From Phragmites australis (lineage: Eukaryota; Streptophyta; Magnoliopsida; Poales; Poaceae), in contig NC_084936.1 in NCBI RefSeq assembly GCF_958298935.1, positions 7,323,501 to 7,387,500 of the forward strand: 64,000 nt of DNA. Reading direction: 5' to 3'. This document shows, one piece after another, positions 10,859 through 22,001 of the stretch; the first letter of the stretch is position 1, and each line of letters begins with the position of its first letter. The position numbers and the translations under genes were made by a program. The notes under the pieces were generated by a model. That model saw only the letters and a program-made list of their open reading frames with translations, searched no databases and was not told the origin of the DNA.

Positions 10859-12709
10859 CGCTACATGAGAAATCAACATAGGAGACGCCACATTAGTGAT
10901 GTCCGCTTAGTAACTATCATTAATGTTATATTAATGACAAGTCCAATGATGCTCCGTCACTAATGTGACTCTAGGCTGGGACCCAGCCAAGACCCATCAC
11001 TAATAACACATCATTAGTGATGAGAGAGTAAATCACCTATCACTAAAGGCCGTAGTGACGGCTCATATGAAAGCTCGTCACTAATGACCAGTTATTAGTG
11101 ATGGGTAGAGACGGCACACGTCACAAAAGATATCTTCTAGGCCGCATAGTGCAGTGACCACTCAATAGTGACGAGTGAAAACTATGACCTATCACTAATG
11201 TGAAAGTCATTAGTGATGTGTGATAGCTATAACCGGTCACTAATGACTAGTCAGATCTCAAGCACTTTTATGAGGATAACTGGTCGGAAGAATGTACATT
11301 AATGACGGGTTATAGATATGACTAGTCACTAATGACTGGTCAGGTCTCAAGCACTTCTATGAGGATAACTGTTCAGAAGAACGCACATTAGTGATGGGTT
11401 ATAGCTATGACCCATCACTAATGATCTTCCGACCAATGCCTGTTCTTTCCGACTAGTATCAGAAAGCTACTCAAAATCCAAATAGAGTCATTAGTGATGG
11501 GTGATAGCTATAATCTGTCATTGATAATTAAATGCAGCTCATTTCAGAAATTCATAATTTTTTCATACGAGTCGGATGAAGACAAATTTTATATAAAAAT
11601 TATAGCTCTCGACGAGACCTACAACTTTGTAGTTGATCACTTTTTATTTGAAACCATATAGATGCACAAATAAACATATAAAGACTATCGAAGGAAACCA
11701 CACACTTGACTACAAACTAAATTGTTAGATCTAGTGTAAAACTAGTATGAATGAATGAAAAAGCCACACACAAGGTCACAATGTTGACAACTATAAATTC
11801 AAAGATTTTCATTATGAGTTTGGTAACTCGGATTGATGAAACATCTGCGCAGCACTAACTTTCAGATGCAGCACTATGTCTCCAAAAAAATTTAAGCAAA
11901 TTGGAGAATATCAATTTTTTATCAAAAACTTCAGAGGCCCTGTCGAGGGTCTTCCGAACTTTTTTTTGGAGTCAAGAAAGTTACATGTGTAAACACCTGT
12001 ACTTTTCTCAGATGTGTCTCCTCGTTAGCTTTGAAAGTAAAGGTTGAACCTCAAAATTGGACTCTGTATACAAAAATTATGGCTATTTGACTGAACACTG
12101 CACAGATTAGACATAAACTTTTTCACACGGAATCGGATGGAGACAAACTTTATATGAACATTGTAGAAATCGACGAGATCTACAAACTTTGTAGTTGCTA
12201 ATTTTTTTCATTTAAAGCCATATAGATGCCCAAATAACCGTCCAAGATTTGAGCAGGAAATATCAAAAGAATAAATTTCAATGTAACCATCAGGTAAGGC
12301 TGTGAGGTGAGATGGTAAGGAAGCTTTTACACGAGGGGGAGATCGCCGGTTTGAATTGTAGAAAATGCACGGGTGCGATTTGAGTGAAAGTGACCACTGG
12401 AGCCACAGGGGGAGGGGGCGGGGGTTCGTTCATCGAGTGCGAAAAAGTTTCTCTTTTTTGTTTTTTAAATACATTCATCACTGATGTACAGTCATCAGTG
12501 ATAGGTCTGAACCCGAGCAGTCATTAATGTACAATCATCAGTAATGGGTCTGGACCTGATCCTTCACTGATGTACAATCATCAGTGATGGGTCAGGTCCA
12601 GACCCGTTACTAATGAGTCCATATTAGTGACGCGTTCGGAGTGACGGGTGTGGCACCTATCACTAATGAGGTTTATCACTCGTCACTAATATGGATTTCT
12701 GACGTAGTG
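10859..12709. mobile_element. non-autonomous CACTA element in Copia RT gene
   Basis: A 1,851-bp insertion inside the Copia RT reading frame, flanked by the 3-bp duplication ATC (10856-10858 and 12710-12712). Ends read CGCTACATGAGAAATC (left; the first A of CACTA has mutated) and CACTACGTCAGAAATC (right, inverted). Both ends carry long subterminal arrays of the motif ATTAGTGATGGGT and its inverse. No transposase is visible. The ends match those of the TNP2-bearing element ending at 58612. Confidence 0.85.
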
Positions 12710-13958
12710 ATCCTTGATAGCAAAATATGTCTTGTGATCTCGAAGCAATGTCATAGTTGCGTCTTGTGAAGAACTCGCAACAATTATATCATCAACATAT
12801 AAGCACAAATATCATGACACTGCTTTTTTTATTAAAGAACAAGAAAGTGTCAGCTTGATGGATGAAAACCCAATTCTAGTAGCTTAACACTAAGTCGAGA
12901 ATACCATGCTCCGGGTGTCTATTTCAAACCATATAATGCTTTGTTCAATTTACAAATATAATGTGGCTTGGATATATCTTCATAGCCTAGTGGTTACCTC
13001 ATGAAAACATCCTCCTCTAGAACACTATTAACAAACGTATTCTGCACATCTAGTTGACGAAGACTCCATCCCCTTAATACAGCAATAGACAGCACAAGTC
13101 TAATAGTAGCAGCCTTAACTATAAGATTAAAGGTATCCTCGTAATTAATATCATGTCTTTATTTAAACTCTTTTACAGTCAGTCTAGCTTTATATCTATC
13201 AATAGAAACATCATATTTGCGTTTTATTTTATAACCCCACTTACGATCATTGATATTGTGTCCTGTCTCCGGCGGAACTAAATGCCAAACCTTATTTTTT
13301 ATGAGAGCCATATACTTACTATCCATTGCCTGTTTCCAGTTATCATTACTCAAGGCTTTCTGTAAATTTGAGGATCATCAATTGTTGTACCTGATCGTTC
13401 CATCCGTGTACACCTTCGGTTTGCGCCCACAACGTTGGAGGCGTGTCTGAGGCCGGCGCACAGAGGATCCTCCTTGGTCGTCATCAATATCCGCATGGCT
13501 CCTGTCCCCTCGTGCTGGAGGGCACGTCGGCACGCCCAGATGCGCCAGGCCACGCGTCGCCTGCAGAAGGATGACACAGCTGCAGTCATCGAGGATGATC
13601 CATAGGAGCAAGTACCGAGGCAAACTCCAGGCCTACACACGTAGATCCCGAGTTGGGCACAGAACCCGGACCAGATACACCTCCAATTAATTGGCGAGAA
13701 CCTGAATTAAAGGGCTGTACAGAGTGCACAAAAAAAACGCGCGACCGCTGTTTGTAATGATATTAGTATCATCCGAATGAGTATTAATCGATCATGTATA
13801 TGATCACCCCTAGTACTGGAGTCAACAGGAACCAAAGGGTCGGAGGGCAGAAGCAAGATTTCGGACCGAAGAGAGCTCCTGCATTTGGATTCAACTGAGC
13901 AAAGGGAAAAATATTTCTGTCAAAGATAATATTCTGAAAAATATAGATATGACTAATA

Positions 13959-14211
13959 TTTCCTCTGATGGTAAATGTAGGTCGTTTTAGCCTCCTCAAC
14001 TATTCTCTAAATATAAATTATTCTCGAACTTCTATGCATTTTTTTTCTTTGGTTCCTGTCTTGCCCTTGTTTAATAAATGCTATCACTCTCACAAATGAA
14101 TGAGTTATCTTTTCCAATACAGAATAAATGAAGGGTAACAAGATCATTTGATCTACTTTCTTAATCCTTGTGCATAAGTCTAAAACGACCTATATTTGCA
14201 ATCGGAGGGAG
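13959..14211. mobile_element. Stowaway-like MITE in Copia integrase
   Basis: A 253-bp element with TA duplications (13957-13958 and 14212-14213). The inverted ends read CTCCCTCCGATTGCAAATAT (right, inverted) and TTTCCTCTGATGGTAAATG (left), both followed by AGGTCGTTTTAG. It interrupts the Copia integrase/linker region between KGFKCLD-like and ISHIYIFQ-like coding parts. Tc1/mariner-type MITE. Confidence 0.85.
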
Positions 14212-14934
14212 TAGCTATATCAAGACACTTAAACCTTTTGTAAAGATTGCTATAGCCAATAAAAGCACATCTTTGGATCTAAATTGGAGTTTGCGAGATT
14301 ATAGGGGTAGAGATTGGGCCAACACGTGTACCCAAAAATACGGAGAGATAAATAATCTGGTTTTTGATGAAACAGACGTCCTAAACGTGTAGTGTGTCGG
14401 ATGACTTTGCTTGGTATGCGATTGATGAGGTATGTGGCTGTAAGAAAAGCTTCGTCCCAAAATTTTATACGCATCGAAGCATGGGCAAGAAGGGAGAGAT
14501 CAACCTCTACAATGTGACGGTGCTTACATTCAGTAGCTCCATTCTATTCATGAGAATGAAGGCACGAGATAAGATGGATGATCCCAACCTTCTCGAAGAA
14601 AGAATTAAGCTTCTCATATTCACCACCCCAATCTATTTCCATTGAAATAATTTTCCTGCTAAACAGGCATTCTACAAGATTTTGTAACTCATGAAATTTT
14701 TGAAAGACTTAGGATTTATGTTTGAGCAAATATATGCAAGTAAATTTGCTATAATCATCGATGAAACTAACATAATATTTCTTTCTTCCAACCGAATCAG
14801 GTGCAGGACCCTATACATCAACGAGCTCACCGTCCAGACACTGGACACATGGCCCGACATGAGAGTCCTCATGCTAGAAGAGGCCTCATCTGTAAGCAGA
14901 CGCCATTTCTTGAAATCTTGCACAATATTTAATT

Positions 14935-15446
14935 TTCTTCAAATTTTGATTGAGATTTTGGTTTCTTGCTTTTCAGTTCACGCTGAAGGTGATCGCCAAC
15001 ATGCTGATGAGCTTGGAGCTCGAGGGGGAGGAGTAGGAGAAGTTCTGGGGTTTGGGGGTTTTGTTTTGATTTTTGGACTGCAATGTCTCTTGCTTGTGTA
15101 TGTGGTGCTCGGTGTGGTGGGTTTGAGCTCGGCGGCTGGGAAGAAGGGGGGACGGGGAGGTGCGGAGGAGGACGGTGAGGAAGAAGGGGAGCTCAGCGAT
15201 GGCGGCAGTGGCGGCGGCAATGGCAATGGCGACAGGGGAGCGGCATCCGAGCTGACTTGGAATTGAGCCGGCTTGGATGCCGCTCCACCACCAATTTTCT
15301 CCTTTTTTATTCTCTGAAAATAGTAATTGTGCCAGATGGTCAACCGGCACTGATATTAGCCGAATATCCGTGCCGAGTAAAGAGTGCGAAAAACTAGTAG
15401 TGAAACTATTTTTTAACCAGCACTGATATGTCTTTTTGCAATAGTG
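14935..15446 (+). mobile_element. CACTA end carrying a captured exon-like fragment
   Basis: The right end reads (inverted) CACTATTGCAAAAAGACATA with subterminal CAGCACTGATAT motifs, typical of CACTA elements. Just inside is a pyrimidine tract and a TTTTCAG acceptor at about 14975, then FTLKVIANMLMSLELEGEE and a TAG. This resembles part of a cytochrome P450 of the CYP85 clan, where a CAG codon would be expected at the stop, but the match is from memory and weak. A GC-rich stretch (15120-15260) follows. No matching left end was found, so the element is truncated. Confidence 0.45.
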
Positions 15447-15583
15447 ATGTTATGTATATAAGGGCTGGCAAAACGCAGCAGAAATTACATACGAGTACAA
15501 GTCCATGTCGGTTAATAGTTTGATCCGAATACAATTCAAATCAATCTATATGCTGCAGCCGAACCAATACTTTATCTCTAACA
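15447..15583 (-). repeat. truncated internal Copia LTR
   Basis: 137 bp matching the right part of the LTRs at 9812 and 16209, ending CTCTAACA. Its left third is missing at the CACTA junction. To its right, 15584-15709 repeats the defensin promoter sequence found right of the LTR at 16209-16398. Confidence 0.75.
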
Positions 15584-15709
15584 AGCTAAAGGACTGCTTT
15601 TATGACACTAATCATACTATACCTGTATCGTAAATTCGTGTTCCTACCGTATAGCAGCAGCATCTCTCATCGGTAGCCTGTCTCAGAATAGAAGCTGGCT
15701 GTGGGACCG
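15584..15709 (+). repeat. duplicated piece of defensin promoter inside Copia complex
   Basis: Matches 16399-16600 and the copy A region 2205-2400 (GACTGCTTTTATGA, TATCGTAAATTCGTGTTCC, TATAGCAGCAG). It is host sequence trapped between two LTRs, indicating a local duplication or a second insertion event. Confidence 0.7.
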
Positions 15710-15770
15710 AGACGAGCCGCAACAGAGCTGGTGAAGGCATGTCGACGTCGCAGAGACGGCAGCGCTTTTG

Positions 15771-16000
15771 CCGTGGACGAGAGCGCGACAGTTGCCGCAC
15801 GTAGATGATGACGAGCCGACGCACGCAGAAGCTAGCAGAAGATACGCCGTGGACGAGAGCACGACAGCTGCCGCACGTAGATGATGACGAGCCGACGCAC
15901 GCAGAAGCTAGCAGAAGATACGCCGTGGACGAGAGCACGACAGCTGCCGCACGTGGATGAAGACGCGCCGACGCACGTAGAAGCTGGCGCCGCTGTTACA
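15771..16000. repeat. 76-bp tandem repeat, three copies
   Basis: Copies start at 15771, 15847 and 15923 with CCGTGGACGAGAGC. The first two are almost identical; the third diverges after about 40 bp. It lies in the leader/gag side of the Copia complex. Confidence 0.85.
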
Positions 16001-16208
16001 CAGACGCGACGCGCGGCAGCAGAAGATACTCCGCGCGCACTGCTGTCGCAGGCGCGCTGGCCGCTGGAGCAGGCGTCGGAGGCGCGCACGTAGATGCGCC
16101 TGAAGCAGCAGATGGAAAAACTAGCGACGGAACTAGGTGAAACCGAAGCTAGCGACAATGATAGATAGATTGTCGATGCGCTTAGAGGAGAGGCCCTGAT
16201 CGATGCCA

Positions 16209-16398
16209 TGTTAATTGTCTAATCTATGAAACGTTCTCACCTTTCTAGAGGCCGCGTCATGTATATATAGCTGGCAAAACGCAGTAGAAATTACATACGA
16301 TTACAAGTCCAATATCGGTTAATATAGTTTGATCCGATACAGCTCAAATCATCAATCTATCTATATGCTGCAGCCGAACCAATACTTTATCTCTAACA
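16209..16398 (-). repeat. Copia LTR (right, 5' LTR)
   Basis: A 190-bp LTR with perfect TGTTA...TAACA ends. The adjacent sequence to its left (inverted) reads TGGCATCGATCAGG, a degraded form of the Met-tRNA primer site TGGTATCAGAGC. Confidence 0.8.
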
Positions 16399-16748
16399 AC
16401 ATGCAGGACTGCTTTTATGATACTAATCATACTATACCTGTATCGTAAATTCGTGTTCCTACCGTATAGCAGCAGCATCTCTCATCGGTGTGGCCTCATC
16501 TTCTCGATCGTTCAGTAGTTGTAGCCAGTTCCAGCTGTACGTACCGGCTGGCCCACGTAAGCGCGGTGTCTACAGAATAGAAGGTTGCTGTGGCTGCCGA
16601 CGACACTCGGCGGTCGGCAGTGGCCGGCATGTAGAATGTAGAACTGTGCCGCTCAACCTGACCTGGCGCGTATGGCCGGATCGAAGCGAGCGGCCGGGAG
16701 CCTGATCGACCGCATGAATGCACGACACGTACAGGGGAGGAGCCTCGC

Positions 16749-16800
16749 CACGTGGTGTGCCACGTGCTCGCTCGCATGCGGCGTCGACCGCCTATATATG
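16749..16800 (+). promoter_or_regulatory. G-boxes and TATA box of plus-strand defensin B
   Basis: Two CACGTG boxes (16749-16754 and 16761-16766) precede TATATATG (16793-16800). Copy A has one G-box at the matching place. The start codon is about 120 bp downstream. Confidence 0.6.
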
Positions 16801-16916
16801 CATGCCGCAGGCAGGCAGGTGATACATCCATATCCAGTACCGAGTCTGATCACTCAGCACTGTCACGAGTCGTCTTACACCAGCACTACACCCAGTAGCC
16901 CAGGGCCCAGGCAGCC

Positions 16917-17297
16917 ATGTGGACCAGGAAGGTGGCGACGCAGGTGGCCGTCCTCATGCTGCTCCTCATCATCGCACGTACGTCGTCGTCTACCCTGCTC
17001 CATCATATCAGTGACTGATTGTTAACTACGTATTCAAGTTGCTATAGATATACACACATATATGATATGTCCATGCGTGGGTGGAGAACTCATCATGATG
17101 TTATATGTAAATTTGTGCATGCAGAGGAGGCGGCGATGCCGGTGGTGGAGGCGCGTGTTTGCCGCCGACGGAGCGCGGGGTTCCGGGGGCTTTGCGTCTC
17201 GGACCACAACTGCGCGCAGGTGTGCATTGGCGAGGGCTGGGGCGGCGGCAACTGCGATGGCCTCCGACGCCAGTGCAAGTGCATCAGGCAGTGCTAG
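16917..17297 (+). CDS. plant defensin, plus-strand type, copy B
   Basis: Paralogue of the gene at 3333. Exon 1 (16917-16977) encodes [17 protein letters not shown] and ends at GTACGT. Exon 2 (17125-17297) follows TGCATGCAG, and the split codon again gives Q. The precursor is 77 residues. The mature part starts [12 protein letters not shown], keeps eight cysteines and ends [14 protein letters not shown] at 17395-17400 is the likely poly(A) signal. It still has about 500 bp of the duplicated promoter, so the Copia insertion has separated it from its divergent partner without removing its core promoter. Confidence 0.9.
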
Positions 17298-17400
17298 CCT
17301 AGCACGAACGAGCAAGAAAGCAAGTGAACATGTATGGTGATGTACGTACGTAAGTGCCCAAAGCTGCATCGATCGATCGATGGGCTGTCACGAGAATAAA

Positions 17401-17792
17401 AGGCGAGCATGTTACGTCGACGAAATTAGCATGTGTGCATGCATGCGTACTTGTCGATGATTCCAGATTTGGTTACTGCAATGTTAATGCATATATTCTC
17501 TAGTGAAAGGCTCAAAATTTGCTTCGGCTACATGCTACGTACACCCTTTTAAGTGCAAAATTATAATTCCTTTCGTAAGTAAATTAAAAACAAGTTCATA
17601 AGCCACGCACGAGAGTAACCTCTCTTTAATTTCCATCTGTTGGGTAATAACGGATAGGATTGGATAGTAACCTCCCATCCTGTCTCTCCGCACTTCCCCG
17701 CCACCGGCCATCTCCGGCAGCGAGGACGTCCCTGCAGCCCCTGCCACAGTAACTGGGCTTGCCGAGATGCCTTTGCCCCATCCTAACCCATT
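17401..17792. other. non-genic spacer
   Basis: No gene or clear element seen between the defensin poly(A) signal and the 62-bp repeat. Confidence 0.4.
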
Positions 17793-17930
17793 GGCCATCT
17801 CCCGCCGCCTCGTCCTCGTTGTTCCACCTTCACGCTGATCTCCTCTACTGGGTTGGCCGTCTCCCGCCGCCTCGTCCTCGTCGCTCCGCCTTCACGCTGA
17901 TCTCCTCTACCAGGTTGGCCATCTCCCCTA
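17793..17930. repeat. 62-bp tandem repeat
   Basis: Units begin at 17793, 17855 and 17917 (GGCCATCTCCCGCCGCC). The first two are complete with a few substitutions; the third is cut short. Confidence 0.85.
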
Positions 17931-18093
17931 GAGCTTGGGTTGGCCTACCTCCCTTAGAGCTTCTTCTAGACTTGAAATCTATGACACCTCTTCCCTAACT
18001 CGACGCTTAGTACTATGTGACTGAAATTTAAAAGATATATAGAAATATACACTGACACAACGACACAATATTTATACACATCACACACGTAAC

Positions 18094-18095
<2 letters not shown>

Positions 18096-18147
<52 letters not shown>
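18096..18147. repeat. (TA)n microsatellite
   Basis: About 25 uninterrupted TA dinucleotides, likely length-polymorphic. Confidence 0.95.
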
Positions 18148-18149
<2 letters not shown>

Positions 18150-18164
18150 TTTAATTATTCAAAT

Positions 18165-18335
18165 CACACTTATACATACACGGCATCAGCAAGCCAATAG
18201 CAATACAAAAGAAAAATAATCACACTTAAATACACGGCATCAGCAAGCCAATAGCAATACAAATGAAAAATAATCACACTTAAATACACGGCATCAGCAA
18301 GCCAACAGCAATACAAATGAGAAATGACCAAATAT
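18165..18335. repeat. 54-bp tandem repeat, three copies
   Basis: CGGCATCAGCAAGCC recurs at 18181, 18235 and 18289, an exact 54-bp period with one or two substitutions per unit. Confidence 0.88.
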
Positions 18336-18550
18336 ACATATATGTTAGCCGAAGCAACGAACCAACAGGCACGGCAGCAACAACCAAAGGCAACCAGTTC
18401 AACGTCTCAATAGTACACAATTCAACTGCTCAGTAATTGGATGATCCGATTTAAAGCATAGATTATCCGATTTCAATTGTCAAATATTATGTATCCATCA
18501 AATATTTTTTATCCATCGGATTTTGCCAAATCCTATATCCTAACCACATC

Positions 18551-18711
18551 TAGGGGTGTAAATTAATTAACCTAAAGTACCCACTGGCTCTTCTTAGTTT
18601 AACCAATAACATTAGTATTTAAAAAAATTGCTTAATTTGAGAAAAATAATGTTATTGATAGAACTAAAGAGGGTAGGTGGGTACTTTTAGATTAATTAAT
18701 TTGTATCCCTA
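18551..18711. mobile_element. MITE with arm-length inverted repeats
   Basis: A 161-bp element whose halves are inverted copies over about 60 bp each. The ends read TAGGGGTGTAAATTAATTAA and, inverted, TAGGGATACAAATTAATTAA. The arms continue through AAGTACCCAC and TCAATAACATTA. The transcript would fold into one long hairpin. The family is not certain. Confidence 0.8.
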
Positions 18712-18756
18712 TCAATATCTGGACACAATCAAATAGAATATTGATAGGATATAAAA

Positions 18757-19750
18757 AAGGAGCCTTGCTAGCGCCCGGATGTCCAATCCGTGCGCTAGCA
18801 TCTGGACACTTTGTCGTTGTTAGATCGTAAGAGGTAGACAACTCACTACCGTCTGATGCAAATGAAAAAGTCACACCACAACATTGTAGATTGTTTCACG
18901 CAACATCTAATGGGCGAATCCCTTTTCCTCCTCGGGTGGTTGCTAGCTCTCGAGCGTAGCTGGCAGACTACCAAGGAGCTAAAGGCCCTAACCAATCTCA
19001 AAGAAAAATTGCATGAATAATATCTTATATCCTAGAAAAATCAAGTCCTGCATGTTAAATCACGATCTCCGATACCCAAACAACCACAACAAAATAAACT
19101 ATAGCATGCAACAATCCAAGTACACTTTCTCAACATCAATAAAACTCTACTGTAACATATAGAAAAAGCATCCCCATCTACAGTTAGAAATAATCCAAAT
19201 CTATTCTGCAATATTCATAAAGCGCTAGTGCAACATCAAGTCATCGTTTATGCAACATCCATAAAACGATTGATTGCAACAAATCAAAGCAGCTACTGTG
19301 ATAAAAATAAATGATGCAACAAATCTAAAGACATACTGCAAAAAATCCAAAGGCGTACTACAACAAATCCAAACCACATACCACAACAAATTGATTTGGG
19401 GTGAGGAAGCAGTGTGGAAAAAATGACGAAAAGAGAGGTGGAGCCAGATGGATGAGAGGGCCACGTGCGAAGTGTCTGATATGTTCATGTGTCGGACGCA
19501 GGCAAGTAGTATTAGTATTAGTATTAATTCAGCACTGTCCATTACATATCCACTTGAATCCTAGCAGGATGAGTTGCCCGATGTCAGTTTATTGAGTACT
19601 GGGGAAGATAGAAATTTCGGGTCCAATACCTTGGATAACGATGGATAGGATGCAGTCATGCCATTAGATACATGGACAACGGTGGATGGATCGTCCGAAC
19701 AAATCGTCCAGCGTCGAGCGTTCGGGTAGGAGCATTACCGTATAAAAAAA
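18757..19750. other. repetitive segment, possible DNA transposon
   Basis: Starts with a small palindrome (GCTAGCGCCCGGATGTCC ... GCGCTAGCATCTGGAC) and contains many GCAACAAATCCAAA-like motifs. It ends near GTCGAGCGTTCGGGTAGGAG. It looks like a diverged non-autonomous transposon, but the ends are too weak to assign. Confidence 0.3.
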
Positions 19751-21229
19751 CCTCCCCATATCCGAGCCTCAAAGATTGGGTTCGGATCGGATTCGAGAAT
19801 TATCCTAACTGCTTTCACCCCTGATCATCCCATATCTGTTTTATCACTTCTCTCTTGGTATATATTGCTTTAATAATGTTTCCAAAGGCGCTAGGGGCGC
19901 CTAGCAACGCATAGGAGAGCCTAGACGGCTGTATTATTTGCATGTTATCATAAAAAAGAGAGAAAATAGGGGTTGGAAAATTAGCATAAAAATAGATAAC
20001 ATAAGTAAAACATAGACAAAACGCCTGGGTGCTAGGCGAAGCAGTGCTGCTCCTTGATTTATCACTAAAAGGGGTCTTCTACATCTGAAAAATATCACTA
20101 AAACCGCTAGCTCCTTGATTTGCGCATCGTGGAGTTTGAAAACGAATACCATATGGCTCAACCTAACATGTCGTATTTCTCTCCAAGTCATTTGTACCCT
20201 CTCATTTTCTCTCCTTCCCCTCTCCCCTCTCAGATCTAGCGAGTACGACATCAAATCCGGCAAGCACGAGGGAAGAACAACTCCGTCTCTCCCGTGGATC
20301 TACCCGAATCTCCCCTGGTAGTACCATCCAATCGATGCCGTATAGCTTCCTTCCCCATTAGGTACAAATAATCATATGATAAGATGCGTCTTTTGGTTAT
20401 TTTTCTTGTATTTTTGCTGAATTGAATGATTTAATTATGTTCCAATGGTTTTGTTATTAGGTGCACGATGTCAGATTCGGCGAGTGAGGGGAAGAATGGT
20501 GCCACCTCTCCCATGGATCTACCCAAATCTTCCCCAGCAGAACCATCCAATCAAGGCCCCATAGCTTCCTTCCCTATTATATACAGATAATCAAATGATC
20601 AAATTTGTTGTTTGGTTATTTTCCTGTTTTGGTTATTTTTCTTGCATTTTTTCTCAACTATTTGGTTATGTTCCAATGGGTTTCTTGATTGGAGATTTAA
20701 TTTCCACGTACTCGGGAGTTATCAATTATCAAGGTTTTATGATTTTTTGGAAGGGGGATTTTATATTGCATCGCTCTTGATTGACTTTATTCTATAAAGA
20801 CATGTTATTCTTTGCTGATAAATATTTAATCTGGCAGGTGATGATTCAAAGGAAGTGAAGGCTAGGCCGAAGCATTGGGCATAAGCATTAACATGAACTA
20901 TCAAACTCTTTTTTGCTCCTTTTGTAATGATCACTAGGTGATCTAATTGTTGCACACTTGTAATTCTTGATTAGTCGATGATTGCTTTTCTGAATATGTG
21001 ATTAGTTTCCTTTCGAGAGAGAAAATCTCGTAGGCTGTTATTGCCTATGTACTCCATGTACGGTGCAATATTGCCAAATAAATCAACATGTGCAAATTTT
21101 GGTTTCATTCTTTGTAACATATATTTTTTGGCCACACCAACATATGTTTTCCGGTCATGCTGACATATGTTTCCCAGTCACGCCAACCATGTTTTCGATT
21201 CAAGCCAATATATAGTTTTCGATCGAGGA
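19751..21229. other. non-genic with a ~230-bp tandem duplication
   Basis: 20240-20455 and 20470-20690 share CCATGGATCTACCC-like, CCATCCAATC, ATAGCTTCCTTCCC and GGTTATTTTTCTTG blocks in the same order, so they are an old tandem duplication. Neither copy keeps a long open frame. No protein family is recognised. Confidence 0.4.
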
Positions 21230-21745
21230 ATAGGTGTTTTCTGGTTTCTTAATATGTGTTTTTCTATTTTATAATATTTACTTTCCAGCTTTCCTATTTT
21301 ATAATGTTTATTTTCCTATTTTATAATAAGGATTTTCCAGTTATGAGATGAAAATTTCATACATTTCCCACCCACAGACATGTTTGGTCACTCCGATACA
21401 AGTTTCATGTTTTGTAACATGTGTTTTTCTGTTATTTAATGTGTGTTTTTCTGTTTATAATGTGTGTATTCATATTTTATAATGTATGTTTTCCTGTTTA
21501 TAATGTGTGTATTCATGTTTTATAATGTGTGTTTTTCTATTTTATAACATGTGTTTTTCAGCATTCATGTTTTATAATGCATGTTTTCCCATTTATAACG
21601 TGCGTTCCGGCTTCCTGATTTCTTAATAGGTATTTTTCTGTTTATAATGTGTGTTTTTCTGTTTTATAACGTGTGTTTTCTGTCTTTTCGGTTTCTTAAT
21701 AGGTGTTTTCTAGTTTCTGAATAGACTATTTCCTGTTTTTTACAC
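21230..21745. repeat. degenerate TTTATAATGTGTGTTTTTC repeat
   Basis: More than ten imperfect copies of a 20-30 bp T-rich unit containing TTATAATGTGTGT and TTCTGTTT. Downstream lie an inverted repeat (ATTTAACACG and CGTGTTAAAT near 21810) and a TA run at 21842. Confidence 0.65.
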
Positions 21746-22001
21746 ATGCGGCCATGTTTGGTCGCTCTGGTGCGTTCTGATTAGTATGGGCGCAACACAT
21801 TGAATAATATTTAACACGCAACGTGTTAAATAGTGTGTCCATATATATATATATATATATAGCCCCCCTCCCCCTCCCATGAAGCTGATCTTCTAGTGAC
21901 TTTTACCAATAGGTAGTACTGGGTTAAGACTGACTCAATCAAGTCTATAATTAATGTACAACTATAGCGTTAGGTGATCAACTCAAGGGGTTGATTACTT
22001 A

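Larger units (their letters stand above)
9812..16398 (-). mobile_element. nested Ty1/Copia retrotransposon complex splitting defensin block B
   Basis: A minus-strand Copia element, with its 3' LTR on the left. Order from right to left: LTR 16398-16209 with a PBS-like TGGCATCGATCAGG beside it, a 76-bp repeat region, an internal LTR (15447-15583), integrase remnants (14474-14250 reads FWDEAFLTATYLINRIPSKV), RT (13353-13159, and CLYVDDIIV near 12800), RNase H near 10380-10180 ([16 protein letters not shown]), a purine tract next to the left LTR, and the LTR 9812-9999. The five-base flanks ACCTG and ACATG differ by one base, compatible with an aged target duplication. Many stops and frameshifts make it defective. 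Other elements are nested inside. Confidence 0.8.

Noticed and set aside
10859..12709. CRISPR-like appearance of regularly spaced ATTAGTGATGGG motifs
   Set aside because: Motifs occur in both orientations at irregular spacing, and belong to CACTA subterminal repeats in a plant genome.
15832..16209. 125-codon Ser/Ala/Arg-rich minus-strand frame
   Set aside because: Produced by the 76-bp tandem repeat; no conserved domain.
18757..19750. Possible Mutator-like element
   Set aside because: Candidate ends are too dissimilar and no 9-bp duplication is visible, so it is listed only as a repetitive segment.
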